Part shown: positions 15,801 through 28,457 of the stretch, one piece after another
Layout of the letters: each line of letters starts with the position of its first letter
How positions within the stretch are numbered: position 1 is the stretch's first letter
The notes under the pieces: model-generated
What the model saw: only the letters and a program-made list of their open reading frames with translations
Database searches by the model: none
What the model was told of the DNA's origin: nothing
Assembly (NCBI RefSeq): GCF_036711975.1
Contig: NC_091973.1
Location: 11,346,001-11,410,000 of the forward strand
Direction: 5' to 3'
From: Onthophagus taurus
Taxonomy: Eukaryota; Arthropoda; Insecta; Coleoptera; Scarabaeidae
Length of the DNA stretch: 64,000 nt
Translations under genes and position numbers: made by a program

Positions 15801-18800
15801 CGATAATTCTGCTGACCATATTTGTGATATTCAGGCGCCAAATGACATCTTGGAGCATGTTGGAGATAAAAAACAAAATGTGCCCAAAACGTGATATTAT
15901 GACGTTATATGGCCTTTTGAGCCATGTTTGAACTTTCTATCACTTTCGGTTCCGATAATTCTGTTGACCATATTTGTGATATTCAGGCGCCAAATGACAT
16001 CTTGGAGCATGTTGGAGATAAAAAACAAAATGTGCCCAAAACGTGATATTATGACGTTATACGCCCTTTTGAGCCATGTTTGAACTTTCTATCACTTTTG
16101 GTTCCGGTAATTCTGTCGACCATATTTGTGATATTCAGGCGTCAAATGACATCTTGGAGCATGTTGGAGATAAAAAACAAAATGTGCCCAAAACGTGATA
16201 TTATGACGTTATACGACGTTCTGAGCCATGTTTGAACTTTCTATCACTTTCGGTTCCGATAATTCTGTTGACCATATTTGTGATATTCAGGCGCCAAATG
16301 ACATCTTGGAGCATGTTGGAGATAAAAAACAAAATGTGCCCAAAACGTGATATTATGACGTTATACGGCCTTTTGAGCCATGCTTGAACTTTCTATCACT
16401 TTCGGTTCCGATAATTCTGTTGACCATATTTGTGATATTCAGGCGCCAAACGACATCTTGGAGCATGTTCGAGATAAAAAACAAAATGTGCCCAAAACGT
16501 GTTATTATGACGTTATACGCCGTTTTGAGCCATGTTTGAACTTTCTATCACTTTTGGTTCCGATAATTCTGCTGACCATATTTGTGATATTCAGACGCCA
16601 AATGACATCTTGGAGCAAGTTGGAGATAAAAAACAAAATGTGCCCAAAACGTAATATTATGACGTTATACGCCGTTCTGAGACATGTTTGAACTTTCTAT
16701 CACTTTTCGTTCCGGTAATTCTGTCGACCATATATTTGATATTCAGGCGTCAAATGACATCTAGGAGCATGTTGGAGATAAAAAACAAAATGTGCCCAAG
16801 ACGTGATATTATGACGTTATACGCCGTTCTGAGCCATGTTTGAACTTTCTATCACTTTTGGTTCCGATAATTCTGCTGACCATATTTGTGATATTCAGAC
16901 GCCAAATGACATCTTGGAGCAAGTTGGAGATAAAAAACAAAATGTGCCCAAAACGTGATATTATGACGTTATACGCCGTTCTGAGCCATGTTTGAACTTT
17001 CTATCACTTTCGGTTCCGATAATTCTGTTGACCATATTTGTGATATTCAGGCGTCAAATGACATCTTGGAGCATGTTGGAGATAAAAAACAAAATGTGCC
17101 CAAAACGTGATATTATGACGTTATACGCCCTTTTGAGCCATGTTTGAACTTTCTATCACATTTGGTTCCGGTAATTCTGTCGACCATATTTGTGATATTC
17201 AGGCGTCAAATGACATCTTGGAGCATGTTGGAGATAAAAAACAAAATGTGCCCAAAACGTGATATTATGACGTTATACGACGTTCTGAGCCATGTTTGAA
17301 CTTTCTATCACTTTTGGTTCCGATAATTCTGCTGACCATATTTGTGATATTCAGGCGCCAAATGACATCTTGGAGCATGTTGGAGATAAAAAACAAAATG
17401 TGCCCAAAACGTGATATTATGACGTTATACGGCCTTTTGAGCCATGTTTGAACTTTCTATCACTTTCGGTTCCGATAATTCTGTTGACCATATTTGTGAT
17501 ATTCAGGCGCCAAATGACATCTTGGAGCATGTTGGAGATAAAAAACAAAATGTGCCCAAAACGTGATATTATGACGTTATACGCCCTTTTGAGCCATGTT
17601 TGAACTTTCTATCACTTTTGGTTCCGGTAATTCTGTCGACCATATTTGTGATATTCAGGCGTCAAATGACATCTTGGAGCATGTTGGAGATAAAAAACAA
17701 AATGTGCCCAAAACGTGATATTATGACGTTATACGACGTTCTGAGCCATGTTTGAACTTTCTATCACTTTTGGTTCCGATAATTCTGCTGACCATATTTG
17801 TGATATTCAGGCGCCAAATGACATCTTGGAGCATGTTGGAGATAAAAAACAAAATGTGCCCAAAACGTGATATTATGACGTTATACGCCGTTTTGAGCCA
17901 GGTTTGAACTCTCTATCACTTTTGGTTCCGGTAATTCTGTCGACCATATTTGTGATATTCAGGCGCCAAACGACATCTTGGAGCATGTTCGAGATAAAAA
18001 ACAAAATGTGCCCAAAACGTGATATTATGACGTTATACGGCCTTTTGAGCCATGTTTGAACTTTCTATCACTTTCGGTTCCGATAATTCTGTTGACCATA
18101 TTTGTGATATTCAGGCGCCAAACGACATCTTGGAGCATGTTCGAGATAAAAAACAAAATGTGCCCAAAACGTGATATTATGACGTTATACGCCCTTTTGA
18201 GCCATGTTTGAACTTTCTATCACTTTTGGTTCCGGTAATTCTGTCGACCATATTTGTGATATTCAGGCGTCAAATGACATCTTGGAGCATGTTGGAGATA
18301 AAAAACAAAATGTGCCCAAAACGTGATATTATGACGTTATACGACGTTCTGAGCCATGTTTGAACTTTCTATCACTTTTGGTTCCGATAATTCTGCTGAC
18401 CATATTTGTGATATTCAGGCGCCAAATGACATCTTGGAGCATGTTGGAGATAAAAAACAAAATGTGCCCAAAACGTGATATTATGACGTTATACGCCGTT
18501 TTGAGCCAGGTTTGAACTCTCTATCACTTTTGGTTCCGGTAATTCTGTCGACCATATTTGTGATATTCAGGCGTCAAATGACATCTTGGAGCATGTTGGA
18601 GATAAAAAACAAAATGTGCCCAAAACGTGATATTATGACGTTATACGCCGTTTTGAGCCATGTTTGAACTCTCTATCACTTTCGGTTCCGATAATTCTGT
18701 TGACCATATTTGTGATATTCAGGCGCCAAACGACATCTTGGAGCATGTTCGAGATAAAAAACAAAATGTGCCCAAAACGTGTTATTATGACGTTATACGC

Positions 18801-19250
18801 CGTTTTGAGCCATGTTTGAACTTTCTATCACTTTTGGTTCCGATAATTCTGCTGACCATATTTGTGATATTCAGACGCCAAATGACATCTTGGAGCAAGT
18901 TGGAGATAAAAAACAAAATGTGCCCAAAACGTGATATTATGACGTTATACGACGTTCTGAGCCATGTTTGAACTTTCTATCACTTTTGGTTCCGATAATT
19001 CTGCTGACCATACTTGTGATATTCAGACGCCAAATGACATCTTGGAGCATGTTGGAGATAAAAAACAAAATGTGCCCAAAACGTGATATTATGACGTTAT
19101 ACGGCCTTTTGAGCCATGTTTGAACTTTCTATCACTTTCGGTTCCGATAATTCTGTTGACCATATTTGTGATATTCAGGCGCCAAACGACATCTTGGAGC
19201 ATGTTCGAGATAAAAAACAAAATGTGCCCAAAACGTGTTATTATGACGTT
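9830..19250. repeat. Recurring 7-monomer higher-order unit (1064-bp spacing)
   Basis: The marker TACGGCC, which replaces the usual TACGCCG or TACGACG, occurs at 9981, 11045, 12109, 12565, 13629, 15148, 16364, 17428, 18036 and 19100. A spacing of 1064 bp (7 monomers) appears five times among successive markers. The others are 456, 608, 1216 and 1519 bp (3, 4, 8 and 10 monomers, the last less 1 bp). Most marker monomers are followed by the same kind of neighbour carrying CAAACGACATC and GTTCGAG. This fits a 7-mer unit amplified by unequal exchange with truncated intermediates. The 1-bp phase loss between 13629 and 15148 matches a deletion at about 13760. Confidence 0.8.
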
Positions 19251-22155
19251 ATACGCCGTTTTGAGCCATGTTTGAACTTTCTATCACTTTTGGTTCCGAT
19301 AATTCTGCTGACCATATTTGTGATATTCAGACGCCAAATGACATCTTGGAGCATGTTGGAGATAAAAAACAAAATGTGCCCAAAACGTGATATTATGACG
19401 TTATACGCCGTTCTGAGACATGTTTGAACTTTCTATCACTTTTCGTTCCGGTAATTCTGTCGACCATATATTTGATATTCAGATGCCAAATGTCACATTG
19501 GAGCATGTTGGAGATAAAAAACAAAATGTGCCCAAAACGTGATATTATGACGTTATACGCCGTTCCGAGCCATGTTTGAACTTTCTATCACTTTTGGTTC
19601 CGGTAATTCTGTTGGCCATACTTGTGATATTCAGGCGTCAAATGACATCTAGGAGCATGTTGGAGATAAAAAACAAAATGTGCCCAAAACGTGATATTAT
19701 GACGTTATACGCCGTTCTGAGCCATGTTTGAACTTTCTATCACTTTTGGTTCCGATAATTCTGCTGACCATATTTGTGATATTCAGACGCCAAATGACAT
19801 CTTGGAGCAAGTTGGAGATAAAAAACAAAATGTGCCCAAAACGTGATATTATGACGTTATACGCCGTTCTGAGCCATGTTTGAACTTTCTATCACTTTCG
19901 GTTCCGATAATTCTGTTGACCATATTTGTGATATTCAGGCGTCAAATGACATCTTGGAGCATGTTGGAGATAAAAAACAAAATGTGCCCAAAACGTGATA
20001 TTATGACGTTATACGACGTTCTGAGCCATGTTTGAACTTTCTATCACTTTTGGTTCCGATAATTCTGCTGACCATATTTGTGATATTCAGGCGCCAAATG
20101 ACATCTTGGAGCATGTTGGAGATAAAAAACAAAATGTGCCCAAAACGTGATATTATGACGTTATACGCCGTTCTGAGCCATGTTTGAACTTTCTATCACT
20201 TTTGGTTCCGGTAATTCTGTTGACCATACTTGTGATATTCAGGCGTCAAATGACATCTAGGAGCAAGTTGGAGATAAAAAACAAAATGTGCCCAAAACGT
20301 GATATTATGACGTTATACGCCGTTTTGAGCCATGTTTGAACTTTCTATCACTTTTGGTTCCGATAATTCTGCTGACCATATTTGTGATATTCAGACGCCA
20401 AATGACGTCTTGGAGCATGTTGGAGATAAAAAACAAAATGTGCCCAAAACGTGATATTATGACGTTATACGCCCTTTTGAGCCATGTTTGAACTTTCTAT
20501 CACTTTCGGTTCCGATAATTCTGCAGACCATATTTGTGATATACAGGCGTCAAATGACATCTAGGAGCAAGTTGGAGATAAAAAACAAAATGTGCCCAAA
20601 ACGTGATATTATGACGTTATACGCCGTTCTGAGCCATGTTTGAACTTTCTATCACTTTTGGTTCCGATAATTCTGCTGACCATATTTGTGATATTCAGGC
20701 GTCAAATGACATCTTGGAGCAAGTTGGAGATAAAAAACAAAATGTGCCCAAAACGTGATATTATGACGTTATACGCCCTTTTGAGCCATGTTTGAACTTT
20801 CTATCACTTTTGGTTCCGGTAATTCTGTCGACCATATTTGTGATATTCAGGCGTCAAATGACATCTTGGAGCATGTTGGAGATAAAAAACAAAATGTGCC
20901 CAAAACGTGATATTATGACGTTATACGACGTTCTGAGCCATGTTTGAACTTTCTATCACTTTTGGTTCCGATAATTCTGTTGACCATATTTGTGATATTC
21001 AGGCGCCAAACGACATCTTGGAGCATGTTCGAGATAAAAAACAAAATGTGCCCAAAACGTGTTATTATGACGTTATACGCCGTTTTGAGCCATGTTTGAA
21101 CTTTCTAACACTTTTGGTTCCGATAATTCTGCTGACCATATTTGTGATATTCAGACGCCAAATGACATCTTGGAGCAAGTTGGAGATAAAAAACAAAATG
21201 TGCCCAAAACGTGATATTATGACGTTATACGCCGTTCTGAGACATGTTTGAATTTTCTATCACTTTTCGTTCCGGTAATTCTGTCGACCATATATTTGAT
21301 ATTCAGATGCCAAATGTCACATTGGAGCATGTTGAAGATAAAAAACAAAATGTGCCCAAAACGTGATATTATGACGTTATACGCCGTTCTGAGCCATGTT
21401 TGAACTTTCTATCACTTTTGGTTCCGATAATTCTGCTGACCATATTTGTGATATTCAGGCGCCAAATGACATCTTGGAGCATGTTGGAGATAAAAAACAA
21501 AATGTGCCCAAAACGTGATATTATGACGTTATACGCCGTTTTGAGCCATGTTTGAACTCTCTATCACTTTTGGTTCCGGTAATTCTGTCGACCATATTTG
21601 TGATATTCAGGCGTCAAATGACATCTTGGAGCATGTTGGAGATAAAAAACAAAATGTGCCCAAAACGTGATATTATGACGTTATACGCCGTTTTGAGCCA
21701 TGTTTGAACTCTCTATCACTTTTGGTTCCGATAGTTCTGCTGACCATATTTGTGATATTCAGACGCCAAATGACATCTTGGAGCAAGTTGGAGATAAAAA
21801 ACAAAATGTGCCCAAAACGTGATATTATGACGTTATACGACGTTCTGAGCCATGTTTGAACTTTCTATCACTTTTGGTTCCGATAATTCTGCTGACCATA
21901 TTTGTGATATTCAGGCGCCAAATGACATCTTGGAGCATGTTGGAGATAAAAAACAAAATGTGCCCAAAACGTGATATTATGACGTTATACGACGTTCTGA
22001 GCCATGTTTGAACTTTCTATCACTTTTGGTTCCGATAATTCTGCTGACCATATTTGTGATATTCAGGCGCCAAATGACATCTTGGAGCATGTTGGAGATA
22101 AAAAACAAAATGTGCCCAAAACGTGATATTATGACGTTATACGCCGTTTTGAGCC

Positions 22156-25100
22156 ATGTTTGAACTCTCTATCACTTTTGGTTACGATAGTTCTGCTGAC
22201 CATATTTGTGATATTCAGGCGCCAAATGACATCTTGGAGCATGTTGGAGATAAAAAACAAAATGTGCCCAAAACGTGGTATTATGACGTTATACGACGTT
22301 CTGAGCCATGTTTGAACTTTCTATCACTTTTGGTTCCGATAATTCTGTTGACCATATTTGTGATATTCAGGCGCCAAACGACATCTTGGAGCATGTTCGA
22401 GATAAAAAACAAAATGTGCCCAAAACGTGTTATTATGACGTTATACGCCGTTTTGAGCCATGTTTGAACTTTCTATCACTTTTGATTCCGATAATTCTGC
22501 TGACCATATTTGTGATATTCAGACGCCAAATGACATCTTGGCGCAAGTTGGAGATAAAAAACAAAATGTGCCCAAAACGTGATATTATGACGTTATACGC
22601 CGTTCTGAGACATGTTTGAACTTTCTATCACTTTTCGTTCCGGTAATTCTGTCGACCATATATTTGATATTCAGATGCCAAATGTCACATTGGAGCATGT
22701 TGAAGATAAAAAACAAAATGTGCCCAAAACGTGATATTATGACGTTATACGACGTTCTGAGCCATGTTTGAACTTTCTATCACTTTTGGTTCCGATAATT
22801 CTGCTGACCATATTTGTGATATTCAGACGCCAAATGACATCTTGGAGCAAGTTGGAGATAAAAAACAAAATGTGCCCAAAACGTGATATTATGACGTTAT
22901 ACGACGTTCTGAGCCATGTTTGAACTTTCTATCACTTTTGGTTCCGATAATTCTGCTGACCATATTTGTGATATTCAGACGCCAAATGACATCTTGGAGC
23001 AAGTTGGAGATAAAAAACAAAATGTGCCCAAAACGTGATATTATGACGTTATACGCCGTTCTGAGCCATGTTTGAACTTTCTATCACTTTTGGTTCCGAT
23101 AATTCTGCTGACCATATTTGTGATATTCAGGCGCCAAATGACATCTTGGAGCATGTTGGAGATAAAAAACAAAATGTGCCCAAAACGTGATATTATGACG
23201 TTATACGCCCTTTTGAGCCATGTTTGAACTTTCTATCACTTTCGGTTCCGATAATTCTGTTGACCATATTTGTGATATTCAGGCGCCAAACGACATCTTG
23301 GAGCATGTTGGAGATAAAAAACAAAATGTGCCCAAAACGTGTTATTATGACGTTATACGCCGTTCTGAGCCATGTTTGAACTTTCTATCACTTTTGGTTC
23401 CGGTAATTCTGTTGACCATACTTGTGATATTCAGGCGTCAAATGACATCTAGGAGCAAGTTGGAGATAAAAAACAAAATGTGCCCAAAACGTGATATTAT
23501 GACGTTATACGCCGTTTTGAGCCATGTTTGAACTTTCTATCACTTTTGGTTCCGATAATTCTGCTGACCATATTTGTGATATTCAGACGCCAAATGACAT
23601 CTTGGAGCATGTTGGAGATAAAAAACAAAATGTGCCCAAAACGTGATATTATGACGTTATACGCCCTTTTGAGCCATGTTTGAACTTTCTATCACTTTCG
23701 GTTCCGATAATTCTGCTGACCATATTTGTGATATTCAGGCGTCAAATGACATCTAGGAGAAAGTTGGAGATAAAAAACAAAATGTGCCCAAAACGTGATA
23801 TTATGACGTTATACGCCGTTCTGAGCCATGTTTGAACTTTCTATCACTTTTGGTTCCGATAATTCTGCTGACCATATTTGTGATATTCAGGCGTCAAATG
23901 ACATCTTGGAGCAAGTTGGAGATAAAAAACAAAATGTGCCCAAAACGTGATATTATGACGTTATACGCCCTTTTGAGCCATGTTTGAACTTTCTATCACT
24001 TTTGGTTCCGGTAATTCTGTCGACCATATTTGTGATATTCAGGCGTCAAATGACATCTTGGAGCATGTTGGAGATAAAAAACAAAATGTGCCCAAAACGT
24101 GATATTATGACGTTATACGACGTTCTGAGCCATGTTTGAACTTTCTATCACTTTTGGTTCCGATAATTCTGCTGACCATATTTGTGATATTCAGACGCCA
24201 AATGACATCTTGGAGCAAGTTGGAGATAAAAAACAAAATGTGCCCAAAACGTGATATTATGACGTTATACGCCGTTCTGAGACATGTTTGAACTTTCTAT
24301 CACTTTTCGTTCCGGTAATTCTGTCGACCATATATTTGATATTCAGATGCCAAATGTCACATTGGAGCATGTTGAAGATAAAAAACAAAATGTGCCCAAA
24401 ACGTGATATTATGACGTTATACGCCGTTCTGAGCCATGTTTGAACTTTCTATCACTTTTGGTTCCGATAATTCTGCTGACCATATTTGTGATATTCAGGC
24501 GCCAAATGACATCTTGGAGCATGTTGGAGATAAAAAACAAAATGTGCCCAAAACGTGATATTATGACGTTATACGCCGTTTTGAGCCATGTTTGACCTCT
24601 CTATCACTTTTGGTTCCGGTAATTCTGTCGACCATATTTGTGATATTCAGGCGTCAAATGACATCTTGGAGCATGTTGGAGATAAAAAACAAAATGTGCC
24701 CAAAACGTGATATTATGACGTTATACGCCGTTTTGAGCCATGTTTGAACTCTCTATCACTTTTGGTTCCGATAGTTCTGCTGACCATATTTGTGATATTC
24801 AGACGCCAAATGACATCTTGGAGCAAGTTGGAGATAAAAAACAAAATGTGCCCAAAACGTGATATTATGACGTTATACGCCGTTTTGAGCCATGTTTGAA
24901 CTCTCTATCACTTTTGGTTCCGGTAATTCTGTCGACCATATTTGTGATATTCAGGCGTCAAATGACATCTTGGAGCATGTTGGAGATAAAAAACAAAATG
25001 TGCCCAAAACGTGATATTATGACGTTATACGCCGTTTTGAGCCATGTTTGAACTCTCTATCACTTTTGGTTCCGATAGTTCTGCTGACCATATTTGTGAT

Positions 25101-26875
25101 ATTCAGACGCCAAATGACATCTTGGAGCAAGTTGGAGATAAAAAACAAAATGTGCCCAAAACGTGATATTATGACGTTATACGCCGTTCTGAGACATGTT
25201 TGAACTTTCTATCACTTTTCGTTCCGGTAATTCTGTCGACCATATATTTGATATTCAGATGCCAAATGTCACATTGGAGCATGTTGAAGATAAAAAACAA
25301 AATGTGCCCAAAACGTGATATTATGACGTTATACGCCGTTCTGAGCCATGTTTGAACTTTCTATCACTTTTGGTTCCGATAATTCTGCTGACCATATTTG
25401 TGATATTCAGGCGCCAAATGACATCTTGGAACATGTTGGAGATAAAAAACAAAATGTGCCCAAAACGTGATATTATGACGTTATACGCCGTTTTGAGCCA
25501 TGTTTGAACTCTCTATCACTTTTGGTTCCGGTAATTCTGTCGACCATATTTGTGATATTCAGGCGTCAAATGACATCTTGGAGCATGTTGGAGATAAAAA
25601 ACAAAATGTGCCCAAAACGTGATATTATGACGTTATACGCCGTTTTGAGCCATGTTTGAACTCTCTATCACTTTTGGTTCCGATAGTTCTGCTGACCATA
25701 TTTGTGATATTCAGACGCCAAATGACATCTTGGAGCAAGTTGGAGATAAAAAACAAAATGTGCCCAAAACGTGATATTATGACGTTATACGACGTTCTGA
25801 GCCATGTTTGAACTTTCTATCACTTTTGGTTCCGATAATTCTGCTGACCATATTTGTGATATTCAGGCGCCAAATGACATCTTGGAGCATGTTGGAGATA
25901 AAAAACAAAATGTGCCCAAAACGTGATATTATGACGTTATACGACGTTCTGAGCCATGTTTGAACTTTCTATCACTTTTGGTTCCGATAATTCTGCTGAC
26001 CATATTTGTGATATTCAGGCGCCAAATGACATCTTGGAGCATGTTGGAGATAAAAAACAAAATGTGCCCAAAACGTGATATTATGACGTTATACGCCGTT
26101 TTGAGCCATGTTTGAACTCTCTATCACTTTTGGTTCCGATAGTTCTGCTGACCATATTTGTGATATTCAGGCGCCAAATGACATCTTGGAGCATGTTGGA
26201 GATAAAAAACAAAATGTGCCCAAAACGTGATATTATGACGTTATACGACGTTCTGAGCCATGTTTGAACTTTCTATCACTTTTGGTTCCGATAATTCTGC
26301 TGACCATATTTGTGATATTCAGGCGCCAAATGACATCTTGGAGCATGTTGGAGATAAAAAACAAAATGTGCCCAAAACGTGGTATTATGACGTTATACGA
26401 CGTTCTGAGCCATGTTTGAACTTTCTATCACTTTTGGTTCCGATAATTCTATTGACCATATTTGTGATATTCAGGCGCCAAACGACATCTTGGAGCATGT
26501 TCGAGATAAAAAACAAAATGTGCCCAAAACGTGGTATTATGACGTTATACGACGTTCTGAGCCATGTTTGAACTTTCTATCACTTTTGGTTCCGATAATT
26601 CTGTTGACCATATTTGTGATATTCAGGCGCCAAACGACATCTTGGAGCATGTTCGAGATAAAAAACAAAATGTGCCCAAAACGTGTTATTATGACGTTAT
26701 ACGCCGTTTTGAGCCATGTTTGAACTTTCTATCACTTTTGGTTCCGATAATTCTGCTGACCATATTTGTGATATTCAGACGCCAAATGACATCTTGGCGC
26801 AAGTTGGAGATAAAAAACAAAATGTGCCCAAAACGTGATATTATGACGTTATACGCCGTTCTGAGACATGTTTGA
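22156..26875. repeat. 28-monomer spacing duplication (4256 bp)
   Basis: The dimer at 22156-22619 is repeated at 26412-26875, exactly 4256 bp or 28 monomers away. It includes the GTGGTATTATG variant, the GTTCGAG variant and the unusual TTGGCGCAAGTTGG. The same trio appears a third time in part near 34257-34568. Within the interval, monomers with the diverged TATATTTGATATTCAG core recur 912 bp apart (24331 and 25243), so shorter units are nested inside the longer one. Confidence 0.75.
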
Positions 26876-28349
26876 ACTTTCTATCACTTTTCGTTCCGGT
26901 AATTCTGTCGACCATATATTTGATATTCAGATGCCAAATGTCACATTGGAGCATGTTGAAGATAAAAAACAAAATGTGCCCAAAACGTGATATTATGACG
27001 TTATACGCCGTTCTGAGCCATGTTTGAACTTTCTATCACTTTTGGTTCCGATAATTCTGCTGACCATATTTGTGATATTCAGGCGCCAAATGACATCTTG
27101 GAGCATGTTGGAGATAAAAAACAAAATGTGCCCAAAACGTGATATTATGACGTTATACGCCGTTTTGAGCCATGTTTGAACTCTCTATCACTTTTGGTTC
27201 CGATAGTTCTGCTGACCATATTTGTGATATTCAGACGCCAAATGACATCTTGGAGCAAGTTGGAGATAAAAAACAAAATGTGCCCAAAACGTGATATTAT
27301 GACGTTATACGACGTTCTGAGCCATGTTTGAACTTTCTATCACTTTTGGTTCCGATAATTCTGCTGACCATATTTGTGATATTCAGACGCCAAATGACAT
27401 CTTGGAGCAAGTTGGAGATAAAAAACAAAATGTGCCCAAAACGTGATATTATGACGTTATACGACGTTCTGAGCCATGTTTGAACTTTCTATCACTTTTG
27501 GTTCCGATAATTCTGCTGACCATATTTGTGATATTCAGACGCCAAATGACATCTTGGAGCAAGTTGGAGATAAAAAACAAAATGTGCCCAAAACGTGATA
27601 TTATGACGTTATACGCCGTTCTGAGCCATGTTTGAACTTTCTATCACTTTTGGTTCCGATAATTCTGCTGACCATATTTGTGATATTCAGGCGCCAAATG
27701 ACATCTTGGAGCATGTTGGAGATAAAAAACAAAATGTGCCCAAAACGTGATATTATGACGTTATACGCCGTTTTGAGCCATGTTTGAACTTTCTATCACT
27801 TTTGGTTCCGGTAATTCTGTTGACCATATATTTGATATTCAGGCGCCAAACGACATCTTGGAGCATGTTGGAGATAAAAAACAAAATGTGCCCAAAACGT
27901 GATATTATGACGTTATACGCCCTTTTGAGCCATGTTTGAACTCTCTATCACTTTTGGTTCCGGTAATCCTGTCTACCATATTTGTGATATTCAGGCGTCA
28001 AATGACATCTTGGAGCAAGTTGGAGATAAAAAACAAAATGTGCCCAAAACGTGATATTATGACGCTATACGCCGTTCTGAGCTATGTTTGAACTTTCTAT
28101 CACTTTCGGTTCCGATAATTCTGCTGACTATATTTGTGATATTCAGGCGCCAAATGACATCTTGGAGCATGTTGGAGATAAAAAACAAAATGTGCCCAAA
28201 ACGTGATATTATGACGTTATACGCCCTTTTGAGCCATGTTTGAACTTTCTATCACTTTCGGTTCCGATAATTCTGTTGACCATATTTGTGATATTCAGGC
28301 GCCAAACGACATCTTGGAGCATGTTGGAGATATAAAACAAAATGTGCCC

Positions 28350-28359
28350 AAAACGTGTT
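28350..28359. repeat. Target-site duplication, left copy (non-LTR element)
   Basis: AAAACGTGTT at 28350-28359 is satellite sequence directly abutting the 3' tail of the minus-strand non-LTR element. It is repeated perfectly at 33611-33620, after which the satellite resumes in register with ATTATGACG. Ten base pairs is within the usual range for target-primed reverse transcription products. Confidence 0.95.
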
Positions 28360-28376
28360 GTATGTATGTATGTATG
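28360..28376 (-). repeat. CATA tetranucleotide 3' tail of the LINE
   Basis: On the minus strand the element ends in CATACATACATACATAC, about four CATA units, directly joined to the target duplication. There is no poly(A) tail. Simple-repeat tails are known for I-type and some other LINE clades and are thought to arise during target-primed reverse transcription. Confidence 0.9.
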
Positions 28377-28457
28377 GAAGTGGGAGTGTGTGCGTGAACG
28401 CGCACAGCACCTAGGCCCCATTGGGCCCCTTGTGCATCCTCCCCGCACCCCCTCCGG
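28377..28457 (-). other. 3' UTR of the LINE
   Basis: An 81-nt GC-richer stretch between the ORF2 stop (TGA at 28458-28460) and the CATA tail. I see no AATAAA signal and no open frame of note. Such short 3' UTRs can carry the reverse transcriptase recognition structure, but no structure was established here. Confidence 0.7.

Larger units (their letters stand above)
1..28359. repeat. 152-bp satellite array, block 1 (about 187 monomers)
   Basis: Head-to-tail monomers with a fixed 152-bp period: the landmark GAGCCATGTTTGAAC recurs every 152 bp without intervening sequence. All monomers point the same way. Conserved landmarks in each unit, in order, are CTATCACTTT, a variable GGTTCCGATAATTCTG segment, TGATATTCAG, GAGATAAAAAACAAAATG, CCCAAAACGTG and TTATGACGTTATACG. 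Variants fall into recurring classes, for example CTCTCTATC against CTTTCTATC, CAAGTTGG against CATGTTGG, and a diverged class with TATATTTGATATTCAGATG. The frequent roughly 103-codon open frames in this array are by-products of the repeat: 152 is not a multiple of 3, so each runs through about two monomers and stops. The block ends exactly at the target duplication of the non-LTR element. The unit length is close to a nucleosome repeat, as is common for centromeric or pericentromeric satellites; the location is inference. Confidence 0.98.
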
